From Glaciecola sp947496235 (lineage in GTDB: Bacteria > Pseudomonadota > Gammaproteobacteria > Enterobacterales > Alteromonadaceae): a stretch of 64,000 nt of DNA. How positions within the stretch are numbered: position 1 is the stretch's first letter; each line of letters starts with the position of its first letter. A program made the position numbers and the translations under genes. The notes under the pieces were generated by a model. It did no database searches. It was not told the origin of the DNA and worked only from the letters and a program-made list of their open reading frames with translations. The stretch lies in contig NZ_JBLWFH010000009.1 in assembly GCF_050306235.1 (NCBI RefSeq), positions 1-64,000 on the forward strand, in the 5' to 3' direction. Positions 25,666-36,100 of the stretch are shown one piece after another.

Positions 25666-27011
25666 TGTCTATTATCCAGAATATTTTCTTTTTCATATTA
25701 GCTCTCAGTATTTTGGTAGCTGTCCATGAATGGGGGCATTATTACGTTGCAAAATTGTGCAAGGTGAAAATCATTCGTTATTCCATCGGTTTTGGTAAGC
25801 CCTTGTATAAGCGCATAACCTCTAGCGGAATGGAGTTCGTGATTGCCGCAATTCCATTAGGCGGTTACGTGCGAATGTTAGACGGAAGGGTAGATGAACT
25901 CGAAGAGCAAGATAAGGCTGTCGCATTTAATTTTAAACCTGTTTGGCAGAGGTTCGCCATAGTAGCGGCAGGTCCAATAGTGAACTTTATTTTCGCAATA
26001 TTTGCCGCCATGGTAATTGGTCTGATTGGTTACCAAGCTCAGAAACCTGTGGTCGCCGAAGTCGCTCAAGGTTCTTATTTTTACAATGCTGGCGTTCAAC
26101 CTCTAGATGAAATAGTCCAAATTGGAGACACCCAAACGCAAACTTGGCGCAGTGTTAGTATGCAAATGGTGACCTTTAGTGGGGAAGATGTTATGCCCAT
26201 TAAAGTAAAAGATGATAATGGCGTAGAAAGAGATTTAACTGTTGCCATAAATGGCTGGAAAATTGATCCTGATGGTCAGAACATTTTTGATGCGTTTGGT
26301 ATTACCGCATATCGACCACAGACTTCTACAACCCTATATCAAGTGCAAGAAAACAGTCCTGCTGGTGTTGCTGGTCTTAAAGCGGGTGATAAAATTATCG
26401 CAATCGATGGAACTAGTTTAGAAAACTGGAGCCAAATAGTCGGTTTGATTGAGCCAAGATTAAATCAAAATGGCGTTATACAGGTTGAAAGGGATAATCG
26501 CACCTTAGAATTTGATATCAAATTCGCGGAGCATCCAGATTTTCCCGGAAGAGGATATTTAGGTGTTATTCCTTACTCTGAACCCTGGCCAGAAAAATAT
26601 GTACACACCGTGGAATACGGCTTTTGGGGTGCATTCAAATATGGCGTAGAGGAAACGGGAAGATTAGTTTCAGTTACTTTTACAATGCTGGGCAAGTTAT
26701 TTACTGGTGATTTATCAGTAAAGAGTTTGAGCGGACCTATTTCGATTGCTGAAGGTGCAGGTACCAGTGCTAGTTATGGGTTAACGGAATTTTTAACATT
26801 TTTAGCGCTAATTAGTGTAAATCTTGGTATCATCAACCTTTTGCCGCTTCCCGTATTGGACGGTGGTCATTTAATGTACTTTATTGTCGAATGGATAACT
26901 GGAAAGCCTGTGTCAGAGGCGGTTCAGGAATTAGGATTTAGAATAGGGAGTGTCGTGTTATTCGCAGTGATGGCGACCGCAATATTCAACGATATCCTGA
27001 GATACATATAA
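25665..27011 (+). CDS. rseP: Site-2 intramembrane zinc protease RseP
   Basis: 448 residues (E. coli 450). It cleaves the anti-sigma factor RseA in the sigma-E envelope stress response and removes signal peptides. HEWGH (residues 21-25) in the first transmembrane helix binds zinc, with the LDG motif of NLLPLPVLDGGHL near residue 398. Two periplasmic PDZ domains lie between (residues ~115-200 and ~205-290). It sits between ispC and bamA, the usual order. Confidence 0.97.
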   Translation: MSIIQNIFFFILALSILVAVHEWGHYYVAKLCKVKIIRYSIGFGKPLYKRITSSGMEFVIAAIPLGGYVRMLDGRVDELEEQDKAVAFNFKPVWQRFAIVAAGPIVNFIFAIFAAMVIGLIGYQAQKPVVAEVAQGSYFYNAGVQPLDEIVQIGDTQTQTWRSVSMQMVTFSGEDVMPIKVKDDNGVERDLTVAINGWKIDPDGQNIFDAFGITAYRPQTSTTLYQVQENSPAGVAGLKAGDKIIAIDGTSLENWSQIVGLIEPRLNQNGVIQVERDNRTLEFDIKFAEHPDFPGRGYLGVIPYSEPWPEKYVHTVEYGFWGAFKYGVEETGRLVSVTFTMLGKLFTGDLSVKSLSGPISIAEGAGTSASYGLTEFLTFLALISVNLGIINLLPLPVLDGGHLMYFIVEWITGKPVSEAVQELGFRIGSVVLFAVMATAIFNDILRYI

Positions 27012-27054
27012 CGAAAATAATAGCTGACACAAGATATTGGATTTTTGATAGTAA

Positions 27055-29535
27055 ATGAAGTGTAATAAACTTATTCTTGCTGCATTACTTGCCGCTTCAT
27101 CATCGTCATTTGCGCAATCGCGTTATGATTTTGTTGTAGAAGATATTCGTGTTGAAGGTCTTCAACGTGTTGCTTTGGGCGCAGCCTTAACATATCTCCC
27201 AGTGCAAAGAGGAGATACACTCAATCAATTTCGTATAACGCAATTAATTCGCTCGCTATATTCATCGACTCACTTTGAAAGAGTTGAGGTGTTTCGCGAT
27301 GGAAACACCCTAATAATTGAGGTTGAAGAGCGTCCTACAATTGCCAGTATTGCCTTTGATGGTAACGACGATATAAAGGATGAACAGTTACAGGAAAGTT
27401 TGGATAACTCCAATATTCGTGTAGGTGAGCCTTTAGACCGCACGGTAATTACTTCGATAGAAAACGGATTAAAAGACTTTTTCTATAGTATTGGTAAATA
27501 CAACGCTGATGTTGAAGCCATAGTGACACCGCTTCCTAGAAACCGAGTAGATCTTAAACTCTTATTTGAAGAGGGTGACGCAGCAAAAATTAAACAAATT
27601 AATGTGGTTGGAAACGAAGTTTTCGACGACACTGAACTTCTAAAACAGATTGAACTGCAGTTTGACACACCATGGTGGGACTTTATGTCCGAAACTCGGT
27701 ATCAGCAACAGACCTTATCTGGTGATATGGAAACTATTACCAGTTATTACAAAGACCAAGGTTATTTGCAGTTTGCGATCACCTCTACTCAGGTTTCAAT
27801 GTCACCTGAAAAAGATGGTATCTACATCACTTTGAACGTTTCTGAAGGTGAGACTTACACAATTTCAGACATAGAGTTATCAGGTGATTTATTAGGTTTT
27901 GAAAACTTTCTTTCACAAGTGATACCTATACGCTCTGGCACTTTATACAATCAGTCAGATGTTACTTATGCAGAAGAGTTTGTTGCTAACTATCTTGGAC
28001 GCTTCGGTTACGCTTATCCAACAGTGACAACTATTCCTGAAATTAACGAGGAAGATAAGACGGTAAAGCTAACTTTATCGGTTGATCCTGGTAAACGCAT
28101 CTACGTTCGTCGAATTAACTTTAAAGGTAATTCAGTCACCTCTGATGCGGTATTGCGTCAGAACACAGTTCAGCTTGAAGGTACGTATTTATCTGACCAA
28201 TTGTTAGAAACTTCAAAAGCACAACTGTCTCGTTTAACTTACATGGAAGAAGTTGAGTACGAAACCCATAGGTTGCCGACGGAAGACGATAAAGTCGATG
28301 TTGACTTTACTGTAAAAGAGCAGCCATCCGGTTCCTTTACTGCTGGTATAGGTTATGGTGATGCTACCAAATTAAGCTTACAAGCCGGTATTCAACAAGA
28401 TAACTTCTTAGGTACGGGTAAAAGAGTAGGGATTAACTTGTCTACGGTTTCATACCAGAAAACTGCCCAGCTAACCTATTTAGATCCTTATTTCACCATT
28501 GATGGCATCAGCCTAGGTGGCTCAATTGCTTACAGTGAATTTGATGGAAGCGATTTTAATACGGTTAGATATAACACCAAGCGTTGGTCTTTAGGTGGCA
28601 ACATTGGTTATCCGATTAATGAAGTTAATCGCATCAGTTTTGGATTGACCTATTCAGATGTTGAATTAACGTCTGATAACACAAGTTTTGAACAAACTAG
28701 ACAGTTCTATCAGCAATTTGAAGATCCCAACGATCCTGAAGCACCAATTGAATACGATAGTTTCTTAGCCTCTGCTACTTGGACCAGAAATACGCTTAAC
28801 CGAGGTTTGTTCCCGACAGCAGGTTCTTCTCAAAGGGCTTCATTTAGTATTACTACGCCAAATTCTGATGTGAATTATTTTAAATTTGTTGCTGATACCA
28901 AGTGGTACTTCCCACTTACCCGAAATCAGAGATGGTCGGTATTAGCACGTGCTCGATTGGGTTATGGTAATGGTTATGGTGAAAAGGACGGTATAGAACA
29001 AATATTGCCGTTCACTGAGAACTTTACCGCTGGTGGTTCAGACACCTTACGTGGTTTCGAAAACAACACCGTTGGTCCGCGTGGTGTATATCGCCGCCGA
29101 AATGTCATCGGTACTACTCCAAATGGAACGCCTATTATTGGTGATCCTAGTTTAGATACCTTGCAATTATCCCGACGCAGTTTAGGTGGTAACGCAATGG
29201 CAATAGGTGGAGTGGAGTTAATTGTTCCTACACCTTTTGTTGAAGCAGAATTTGATAATTCAGTCAGAACCAGTATTTTCTTCGATATTGGTAACGTTTG
29301 GGACACTGAGTTCAATTACGACGAATATCGGAATTTGAATGTTGATCTTGCCGGCGAAAGTGAAAATGCTTTCGCTGATTATAGTGACTGGAAATATTAT
29401 CGTAGTTCAGCGGGTATATCAGTGCAGTGGATTTCGCCAATGGGACCCATGGTCTTCAGTTTCTCTAATGCATTAAAAGAAAGACCCGGCGATGACGCAA
29501 AATTCTTTACTTTCAACATTGGATCGACCTTCTAG
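27055..29535 (+). CDS. bamA: Outer membrane protein assembly factor BamA
   Basis: 826 residues. Signal peptide at residues 1-20 (ending SSFAQS), five POTRA domains to about residue 430, then a 16-stranded barrel. It inserts beta-barrel proteins into the outer membrane. The barrel carries the conserved LRGFENNTVGPRG loop (L6, with the RGF motif) and ends in Phe as required for recognition. The ATG at 27055 is used; the leader before it has a poor ribosome site. skp follows 66 bp later. Confidence 0.97.
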   Translation: MKCNKLILAALLAASSSSFAQSRYDFVVEDIRVEGLQRVALGAALTYLPVQRGDTLNQFRITQLIRSLYSSTHFERVEVFRDGNTLIIEVEERPTIASIAFDGNDDIKDEQLQESLDNSNIRVGEPLDRTVITSIENGLKDFFYSIGKYNADVEAIVTPLPRNRVDLKLLFEEGDAAKIKQINVVGNEVFDDTELLKQIELQFDTPWWDFMSETRYQQQTLSGDMETITSYYKDQGYLQFAITSTQVSMSPEKDGIYITLNVSEGETYTISDIELSGDLLGFENFLSQVIPIRSGTLYNQSDVTYAEEFVANYLGRFGYAYPTVTTIPEINEEDKTVKLTLSVDPGKRIYVRRINFKGNSVTSDAVLRQNTVQLEGTYLSDQLLETSKAQLSRLTYMEEVEYETHRLPTEDDKVDVDFTVKEQPSGSFTAGIGYGDATKLSLQAGIQQDNFLGTGKRVGINLSTVSYQKTAQLTYLDPYFTIDGISLGGSIAYSEFDGSDFNTVRYNTKRWSLGGNIGYPINEVNRISFGLTYSDVELTSDNTSFEQTRQFYQQFEDPNDPEAPIEYDSFLASATWTRNTLNRGLFPTAGSSQRASFSITTPNSDVNYFKFVADTKWYFPLTRNQRWSVLARARLGYGNGYGEKDGIEQILPFTENFTAGGSDTLRGFENNTVGPRGVYRRRNVIGTTPNGTPIIGDPSLDTLQLSRRSLGGNAMAIGGVELIVPTPFVEAEFDNSVRTSIFFDIGNVWDTEFNYDEYRNLNVDLAGESENAFADYSDWKYYRSSAGISVQWISPMGPMVFSFSNALKERPGDDAKFFTFNIGSTF

Positions 29536-29601
29536 AAAGGGTATAATCCAGTACGTTTTACGTTAACATTTATAACAATAACAAACCCGAGGAGTGTTAT
29601 T

Positions 29602-30117
29602 TTGAAAATTTTGAAAAAAGGGCTGGCTGTAGTTTTATTAGCAGGCTTTAGTATGATGTCTATGGCTGCCAATGCAGCGGATAAAATCGGGGTGGTTGAT
29701 GTACAAATGATTCTTCAATCTCTACCGCAAATTGCCACCATTGAACAGAACATCAATGAAGAGTTTAGAGATCAACGTCAAGAAATCCAAAAACTTCAGT
29801 CTGATGGTAACTTCATGGTACAAAAACTTCAGCGTGAGTCTGCTACTATGAGTGAAGAAGAAAAGGTTAAATTACAAGAGCAAATTCAGGCGCTTAGCCA
29901 AGATTTGCAAGCTAAAGCTCAGCCGTTACAGCAAAACATCCAACGTCGCACAAACGAAGAACGCCAAAAGTTATTTGGTTTAATCCAACAGGCGATTGAT
30001 GGCATTGCAGCTAAAGAAGGCTATGACCTTGTCTTAAACAGAACTGCAGTCCCTTATGTAAAACAAGAATTTGATATCTCTCAAAAAGTTCTTGATCAGG
30101 TAAGTAAAGCTAACTAA
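29602..30117 (+). CDS. skp: Periplasmic chaperone Skp (OmpH)
   Basis: 171 residues (E. coli 161). Signal peptide with cleavage after SMAANA (around residue 26), then the Skp domain: the beta strand IGVVDVQMIL and a long helical coiled-coil arm (residues ~50-125, rich in Gln and Glu), which forms the jellyfish-shaped trimer that holds unfolded OMPs. The start is a TTG with GAGGAG 7 nt upstream; no closer ATG fits the signal peptide. Followed by a strong terminator rather than by lpxD. Confidence 0.95.
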   Translation: MKILKKGLAVVLLAGFSMMSMAANAADKIGVVDVQMILQSLPQIATIEQNINEEFRDQRQEIQKLQSDGNFMVQKLQRESATMSEEEKVKLQEQIQALSQDLQAKAQPLQQNIQRRTNEERQKLFGLIQQAIDGIAAKEGYDLVLNRTAVPYVKQEFDISQKVLDQVSKAN

Positions 30118-30124
30118 TCTGAAA

Positions 30125-30162
30125 AAATCAGGCCAACGTCCGTTGGTCTGATTTGTTTTTTC
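30125..30162 (+). terminator. Terminator after skp
   Basis: Long stem (30125-30138 paired with 30141-30154, with one G-T wobble), then a T-rich run. It lies where lpxD is normally found, so the lpx genes downstream probably need their own promoter. Confidence 0.9.
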
Positions 30163-30235
30163 CCTTTCAGGCCTTATCTTATGCGCCTCAACGTTCTTTT
30201 GAACACAATTAAAGCCAAATAATTAGGAGATATAC

Positions 30236-30682
30236 TTGGCAAATTCTCTCAATATTATAGAAATCAAAGAAATTATGGAGTTGTTACCTCACAGATATCC
30301 ATTTCTATTGATTGATCGGGTGACAGATTACACTCTTGGCGAATCTATTACTGCGTATAAGAATATTTCAATTAATGAACAGATTTTTAATGGCCACTTT
30401 CCAGACCATCCAATCTTTCCAGGCGTTTTGATTCTAGAAGCTTTGGCTCAAGCAGCCGGTGTTTTAGGATTTAAAACGGTTGGTAGAAGCGATAAGTTAT
30501 ATCTTTACGCAGGTATTGATAAAGCTCGCTTTAAGCAACCAGTAGTGCCAGGCGACCGAATGGATATGAAGGTCACTCTGATTAAGGAAAAACGTGGTAT
30601 TTGGAAATTCGCTGGTGTTGCAAGTGTAGATGGCAAGGAAGTATGTAGCGCCGAATTTATGTGTGCAATGCGAGACTTTTAA
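30236..30682 (+). CDS. fabZ: 3-hydroxyacyl-[acyl-carrier-protein] dehydratase FabZ
   Basis: 148 residues. It dehydrates (3R)-hydroxyacyl-ACP in fatty acid elongation. The hotdog-fold signatures HRYPFLLIDRV, NGHFPDHPIFPGVLILEALAQAAG (catalytic His and Glu) and FKQPVVPGD are intact. Its start is TTG with AGGAG 7 nt upstream. It is followed by lpxA after 1 bp. lpxD, its usual upstream neighbour, is missing. Confidence 0.97.
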   Translation: MANSLNIIEIKEIMELLPHRYPFLLIDRVTDYTLGESITAYKNISINEQIFNGHFPDHPIFPGVLILEALAQAAGVLGFKTVGRSDKLYLYAGIDKARFKQPVVPGDRMDMKVTLIKEKRGIWKFAGVASVDGKEVCSAEFMCAMRDF

Positions 30683-30683
30683 C

Positions 30684-31454
30684 ATGATTCATCCATCATC
30701 TGTTATTTCCCCTTCAGCAAAAATTGCTGAAGACGTCAGTATAGGTCCCTTTTGCTACATTGGTGATAATGTAGAAATTGAACAAGGTTGTGTTCTCCGC
30801 AGCCACGTAGTGGTAAAAGGTCACACAAAAATTGGTAAGCGAAATGAATTTTTCCAATTTTGTTCCATTGGTGAAGATTGCCAAGACAAGAAATATGCAG
30901 GTGAACAAACCTACTTAGAAATAGGTGATGATAATGTGTTTAGAGAGTCTTGTACCATTCATCGTGGTACGGTCCAAGACAACAGTATTACTAAAATAGG
31001 TTCGCGTAATTTATTTATGGTAAATGCCCATTTGGCCCATGATTGTATTATCGGTAGTGATAATATTTTGGCTAACAACGTGGCTGTAGCCGGTCATGTG
31101 CATATGGGAGACTTTGTTATTCTGGGTGGCATGACAGCTGTTCATCAATTTTGCCATCTAGGATCTCATGCTTTTACTGGTGGTGGCTCTATTGTACTGC
31201 GCGATATTGCTCCCTATGTGATGTATTCGGGCGTTAAACAAATGCCTCAAGGGATAAATTCTGAAGGTCTCAAGCGAAGAGGGTTTTCAGCAGAACAAAT
31301 ACTGAATATCAAACGCGCTTATAAAATTATCTACAGACAAGGTAATACGGTTGAAGAAGCGCTAACTAAGCTAGATGAATTAACCCAAGAAAATGCAGAA
31401 CTTGCTATTTTAACCGACTTTTTACGCTCCAATAACCGCGGTCTAGCGCGCTAA
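30684..31454 (+). CDS. lpxA: Acyl-ACP:UDP-N-acetylglucosamine O-acyltransferase LpxA
   Basis: 256 residues from the ATG at 30684, directly after the fabZ stop; the longer frame starting at 30630 would overlap fabZ and lacks a ribosome site. It adds the first acyl chain to UDP-GlcNAc in lipid A synthesis. Hexapeptide-repeat beta-helix (residues ~1-185) with the catalytic His in NAHLAHDCIIG and the conserved GGMTAVHQF, then the C-terminal helices (NSEGLKRRGFSAEQI). Confidence 0.97.
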   Translation: MIHPSSVISPSAKIAEDVSIGPFCYIGDNVEIEQGCVLRSHVVVKGHTKIGKRNEFFQFCSIGEDCQDKKYAGEQTYLEIGDDNVFRESCTIHRGTVQDNSITKIGSRNLFMVNAHLAHDCIIGSDNILANNVAVAGHVHMGDFVILGGMTAVHQFCHLGSHAFTGGGSIVLRDIAPYVMYSGVKQMPQGINSEGLKRRGFSAEQILNIKRAYKIIYRQGNTVEEALTKLDELTQENAELAILTDFLRSNNRGLAR

Positions 31455-31467
31455 AGGCAAATAAACT

Positions 31468-32607
31468 ATGGCTAAGCCTTTGCATATTGGCGTTATTGCC
31501 GGAGAAGCGTCAGGTGACGTTCTTGCAGCAGGTCTTATTCGTGAGTTAAAACAGCTTTACCCAGATGCTGTCATTGACGGGATCGGCGGTCAGCATATGA
31601 TAGCTGCCGGATTAAAAAGTCATGAAGATATAAACGCTCTTTCGGTAATGGGTTTGGTCGAGGTAGTAAAACATCTACCAAGCCTTTTAGGTATTCGCAA
31701 AAGAATTCTTCAGCACTTTCTATCTAATCCACCAGATGTTTTTATTGGCGTAGATGCCCCAGACTTTAATTTGCCTGTTGAAGCAAAGTTAAAGCAAGCC
31801 GGTATTAAGACCGTGCATTACGTTAGCCCTACTGTTTGGGCTTGGCGAGAAAAGCGAATTCATAAAATTGCTAAAGCAACTAATTTGGTGCTGGGTATTT
31901 TTCCTTTTGAAAAAACGACCTATGATAAATATGGCTATCATTATCAATATGTTGGACACACATTGGCTGATGAGATACCTATTAAAGTTGATCAAGAAGC
32001 TGTGCGGAAGAAGCTAGCTATAGAGACTAATAAACAGGTATTAGCTTTGTTGCCAGGTTCTAGAGCAAAAGAAATTGAAAATCTGTTAGATGTTTTTCTC
32101 GACACTGCGCAACTTTACAATAAGCACCAAGAAATTCTAGTGATTATCCCTGCTGCAAACCAAGCGAGAAAGCAACAGATTGAAACAGCTTTAAAGCAAA
32201 AAGCGCTTTCTATAGAAGTTCAAGTTACACAGGCCGCGGCCCGAGATGTAATGATGGCGTCTGACCTAATTTTACTAGCATCTGGCACAGCGAGTCTGGA
32301 AGCAATGTTATGTAAACGCCCTATGGTTGTGGCGTATAAGATGTCATATATCACCTACAAAATGATGGAACGTTTATATATTCCCAAATATTTCGCCTTG
32401 CCGAATATTTTAGCCAATGAGCTATTGGTGCCGGAATTTTTGCAACAAGATGTCAATCCTGAAAATCTTTGTAAGCACCTAATTTTGCAATCACAAAATG
32501 CCCAAGAGGGGCTAATTGAAAAATTTGAGCAAATACATCGCCAATTAAAGTGCGATGCAGACAAGCAAGCGGCATTAGCTATCAAAGATTTAATGGAGTC
32601 CGAATAA
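31468..32607 (+). CDS. lpxB: Lipid-A-disaccharide synthase LpxB
   Basis: 379 residues (E. coli 382). It joins UDP-2,3-diacylglucosamine and lipid X. Motifs: IGVIAGEASGDVLAAGLI, GIGGQHMIAAGL, VDAPDFNLPVE, VSPTVWAWREKRI, LLPGSRAKEIE, and LASGTASLEAMLCKRPMVVAYK. It lies 13 bp after lpxA and 1 bp before rnhB, so the block is one transcript. Confidence 0.97.
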   Translation: MAKPLHIGVIAGEASGDVLAAGLIRELKQLYPDAVIDGIGGQHMIAAGLKSHEDINALSVMGLVEVVKHLPSLLGIRKRILQHFLSNPPDVFIGVDAPDFNLPVEAKLKQAGIKTVHYVSPTVWAWREKRIHKIAKATNLVLGIFPFEKTTYDKYGYHYQYVGHTLADEIPIKVDQEAVRKKLAIETNKQVLALLPGSRAKEIENLLDVFLDTAQLYNKHQEILVIIPAANQARKQQIETALKQKALSIEVQVTQAAARDVMMASDLILLASGTASLEAMLCKRPMVVAYKMSYITYKMMERLYIPKYFALPNILANELLVPEFLQQDVNPENLCKHLILQSQNAQEGLIEKFEQIHRQLKCDADKQAALAIKDLMESE

Positions 32608-32608
32608 G

Positions 32609-33178
32609 ATGTTAGTTGCTGGCGTGGACGAGGTTGGTCGGGGACCTCTTGTAGGAGATGTAGTAGCTGCTGCTGTCATCTTAGATCCAAGTCAGCCCAT
32701 TGAAGGCTTGCGTGATTCAAAAAAACTATCTGAGAAAAAGCGTAATATCTTAGATCAAGAAATCCGCCAAAAGGCACTGGCTTGGGCTATTGGTAGAGCT
32801 TCGCCAATAGAAATAGATAAAATCAATATATTGCATGCCTCAATGTTAGCCATGCAAAGAGCTGTTGATGCCTTGAGCATTTCACCTGAGCATATTTTAG
32901 TAGATGGGAATCGTTTGCCAGTGTGGGGATATTCAGCACAAGCAATCGTCAAAGGGGACGATAAGCATCCTGAAATTGCTGCGGCCTCGATAATCGCTAA
33001 GGTCGCCAGGGATCATGATATGATGTTGTTGGATCAAGCTTTCCCCAATTATGACTTCGCCAAGCATAAAGGTTATCCTACCAAGGTGCATTTGGCTAAA
33101 TTAGCCGAATATGGGCCTCTTGACATACATCGAAAATCATTTAAACCTGTACAACAGCTTATTACCAAAAAAGGTTAA
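32609..33178 (+). CDS. rnhB: Ribonuclease HII
   Basis: 189 residues. It nicks RNA-DNA hybrids and single ribonucleotides in DNA. The acidic residues are in GVDEVGRGPLVGDVV (D, E) and LVDGN (D), with the RDSKKLSE motif and the YDFAKHKGYPTKVH stretch. The gene sits between lpxB (1 bp) and dnaE (17 bp). Confidence 0.97.
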   Translation: MLVAGVDEVGRGPLVGDVVAAAVILDPSQPIEGLRDSKKLSEKKRNILDQEIRQKALAWAIGRASPIEIDKINILHASMLAMQRAVDALSISPEHILVDGNRLPVWGYSAQAIVKGDDKHPEIAAASIIAKVARDHDMMLLDQAFPNYDFAKHKGYPTKVHLAKLAEYGPLDIHRKSFKPVQQLITKKG

Positions 33179-33195
33179 CCGGAGATTTAAACAAG

Positions 33196-36100
33196 GTGCA
33201 TACAGATTTTGTTCATTTGCGAGTCCACAGTGACTTTTCCATGATTGATGGCTTGAATAAGGTAAACCCTATTCTGGATAAAGTGGTCGATCTTAATATG
33301 CCTGCAATTGCAGTGACTGATCAAATGAATATGTGTGGTCTGGTAAGATTTTATTCTGGCGCTATGTCTCGAGGCATAAAGCCCATAGTTGGATGTGACG
33401 TTAACTTTTTAAGTCAACACATTGAAGATCAAATTGGTTGTATGACCCTATTGGCGATGAATCAGCAAGGGTATAAAAACATTACTTGTTTGATTTCTGA
33501 CGCCTATTTACAAGGCCATATTCAACATAAAGTGGTAGCCCAGACCCAATGGCTTCAAAAATACTCCGACGGTGTTATTTTACTTTCAGGTGGCCAAGAC
33601 AGTGATTTAGGCATGCTGCTTAGTAAAGAAAAGTACCAACAAGCCAAAGAAGTTGCTGAATATTATCTTTCCATTTTTGGGGATCGGTTTTATTTGGAAC
33701 TTTGCAGAGTAGGTAAGCCAGAAGAAAATATCTATATTGAACAGGCGGTAAAGTTAGCAGAGGAACTAGGAATCCCTGTAGTAGCAACTAACAATGTACG
33801 ATTTATGAAATCGGCAGATTTTGAAGCTCACGAAATTCGTGTATGTATTGCTGAGGGATATACCCTAGAAGACAACCGCAGACCAAAAAATTACACGCAA
33901 TATCAATATTTGCGTAGTGCGCAAGAAATGATTGAGCTGTTTGATGACATTCCGGAGGCCATTGCAAATTCAGTGGAAATAGCTAAGCGCTGTAGTGTGG
34001 AATTAACCTTAGGCAAATATTTCTTGCCAAATTTCCCTACCGGCGATCTTTCTACTGAAGAGTTTTTAGTGAAAGTGTCTGAAGAGGGATTAGAACGTCG
34101 ACTGCTTACCTTATTTCCCGACGAACAAGAAAGGCAAGTAAAACGCGTTGAATATGACGAGCGTTTAAGGATTGAGTTAGACGTAATCAATCAAATGGGT
34201 TTCCCTGGATATTTCTTGATCGTAATGGAATTTATTCAATGGAGTAAAGATAACAATATTCCCGTTGGTCCTGGACGTGGTTCAGGTGCAGGTTCCTTGG
34301 TTGCTTATGCATTAGATATTACCGATTTGGACCCATTAGAGTTTGATTTGCTATTTGAGCGATTCTTGAATCCCGAACGTGTTTCAATGCCTGATTTTGA
34401 TATCGATTTTTGTATGGATCGACGAGACGAAGTTATCGATCATGTGGCAGAAATGTACGGACGAGATGCGGTATCCCAGATAATTACCTTTGGTACTATG
34501 GCGGCGAAAGCCGTAATTCGTGATGTCGGCAGGGTACTGGGGCATCCTTATGGTTTTGTCGATCGCATTTCAAAACTAGTGCCAGGGGATCCTGGTATGA
34601 CGCTGAAAAAAGCCTTTGAAGTCGAACCTAGATTAAACGAAGCCTATTCGTCTGATGATGAAGTTAAAGAACTCATCGATATGGCGCGAATTCTTGAAGG
34701 TGTCACAAGAAATGCGGGTAAACACGCCGGTGGTGTTGTTATTTCACCTACAACCATTACAGATTTCTCTCCGCTTTATTGTGATGATACGGGGGCAAAT
34801 CCTGTTACCCAATACGACAAAAATGATGTAGAAACTGCTGGATTGGTTAAATTTGACTTCTTGGGACTGCGAACCCTGACCATTATTCAATGGGCTATCG
34901 ACATGATCAAAGAAGTGCAAAACAAAGATGTCGATATTACTCAAATCCCATTAAACGATCCTAAATCGTTTAAATACCTTCAAAATGCTGAAACTACGGC
35001 GGTGTTTCAGCTGGAATCACGCGGAATGAAAGATCTGATAAAACGTCTTTCTCCGGACTGTTTTGAAGATATTATCGCCTTGGTGGCACTATTTAGACCC
35101 GGACCTTTGCAATCGGGCATGGTTGATAACTTTATTGATAGAAAGCATGGAAGAGAAGATATTTCATATCCAGATGCCACCTATCAGCATGAATGCTTAA
35201 AAGAGATCCTGCAACCGACTTACGGGATTATTTTATATCAAGAACAAGTTATGCAAATTGCGCAAGAAATGTCGGGGTATTCCCTCGGCGGAGCGGATTT
35301 GTTGCGACGCGCCATGGGTAAGAAAAAACCTGAAGAAATGGCAAAACAACGCTCTACCTTTGAAGAAGGTGCAAAAAATAACAACATTGATCCAGAATTG
35401 GCAATGAAGATTTTTGACTTGGTAGAGAAGTTTGCTGGATATGGATTTAACAAATCTCACTCGGCAGCCTATGCATTAGTTTCGTATCAAACGTTGTGGT
35501 TAAAAGTCCATTATCCTGCTGAATTTATGGCCGCTGTATTATCAGCAGATATGGATAATACAGACAAAGTAGTGACCCTCATCGATGAATGTAATCGCAT
35601 GGGCTTAGAGGTGCTACCTCCAGATTTGAATTCAGGGCAATATAAATTCTCGGTCAATCAAGATGGTCAAATTGTGTATGGCATTGGGGCCATCAAAGGC
35701 GTAGGAGAAGGCCCTGTTGAAGCTATTATTGAAGCCCGACAAAGTCAAGGTGAGTTTACCGACCTGTTTGATTTTTGTGCTAAAGTAAATTTGAAAAAAA
35801 TAAACAAACGCGTTATCGAAAAGCTGATCTTAGCAGGATCTATGGATAAATTTGGTGGTTCACATAGAGCCTCTCTAATGGCTACGCTAAAAGATGCATT
35901 AGACATGGCTGTGCAAACGGCAAACGCGGCTTTATCAGGTCAGGGCGACTTGTTTGGTACAGAAATGACCTGTGAAAAAGAAGTCGCCAATGCGTTTAAG
36001 AAAGTGCCTAAATGGTCAGACAAGGTATGGCTAGACGGTGAAAAAGAAACCCTTGGACTTTATTTAACGGGTCATCCAATTAATCAATACATAAAAGAAA

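Noticed and set aside
30630..30683. Longer LpxA frame starting inside fabZ
   Set aside because: It overlaps fabZ by 53 bp and adds residues not seen in LpxA; the ATG after the fabZ stop fits the family length.
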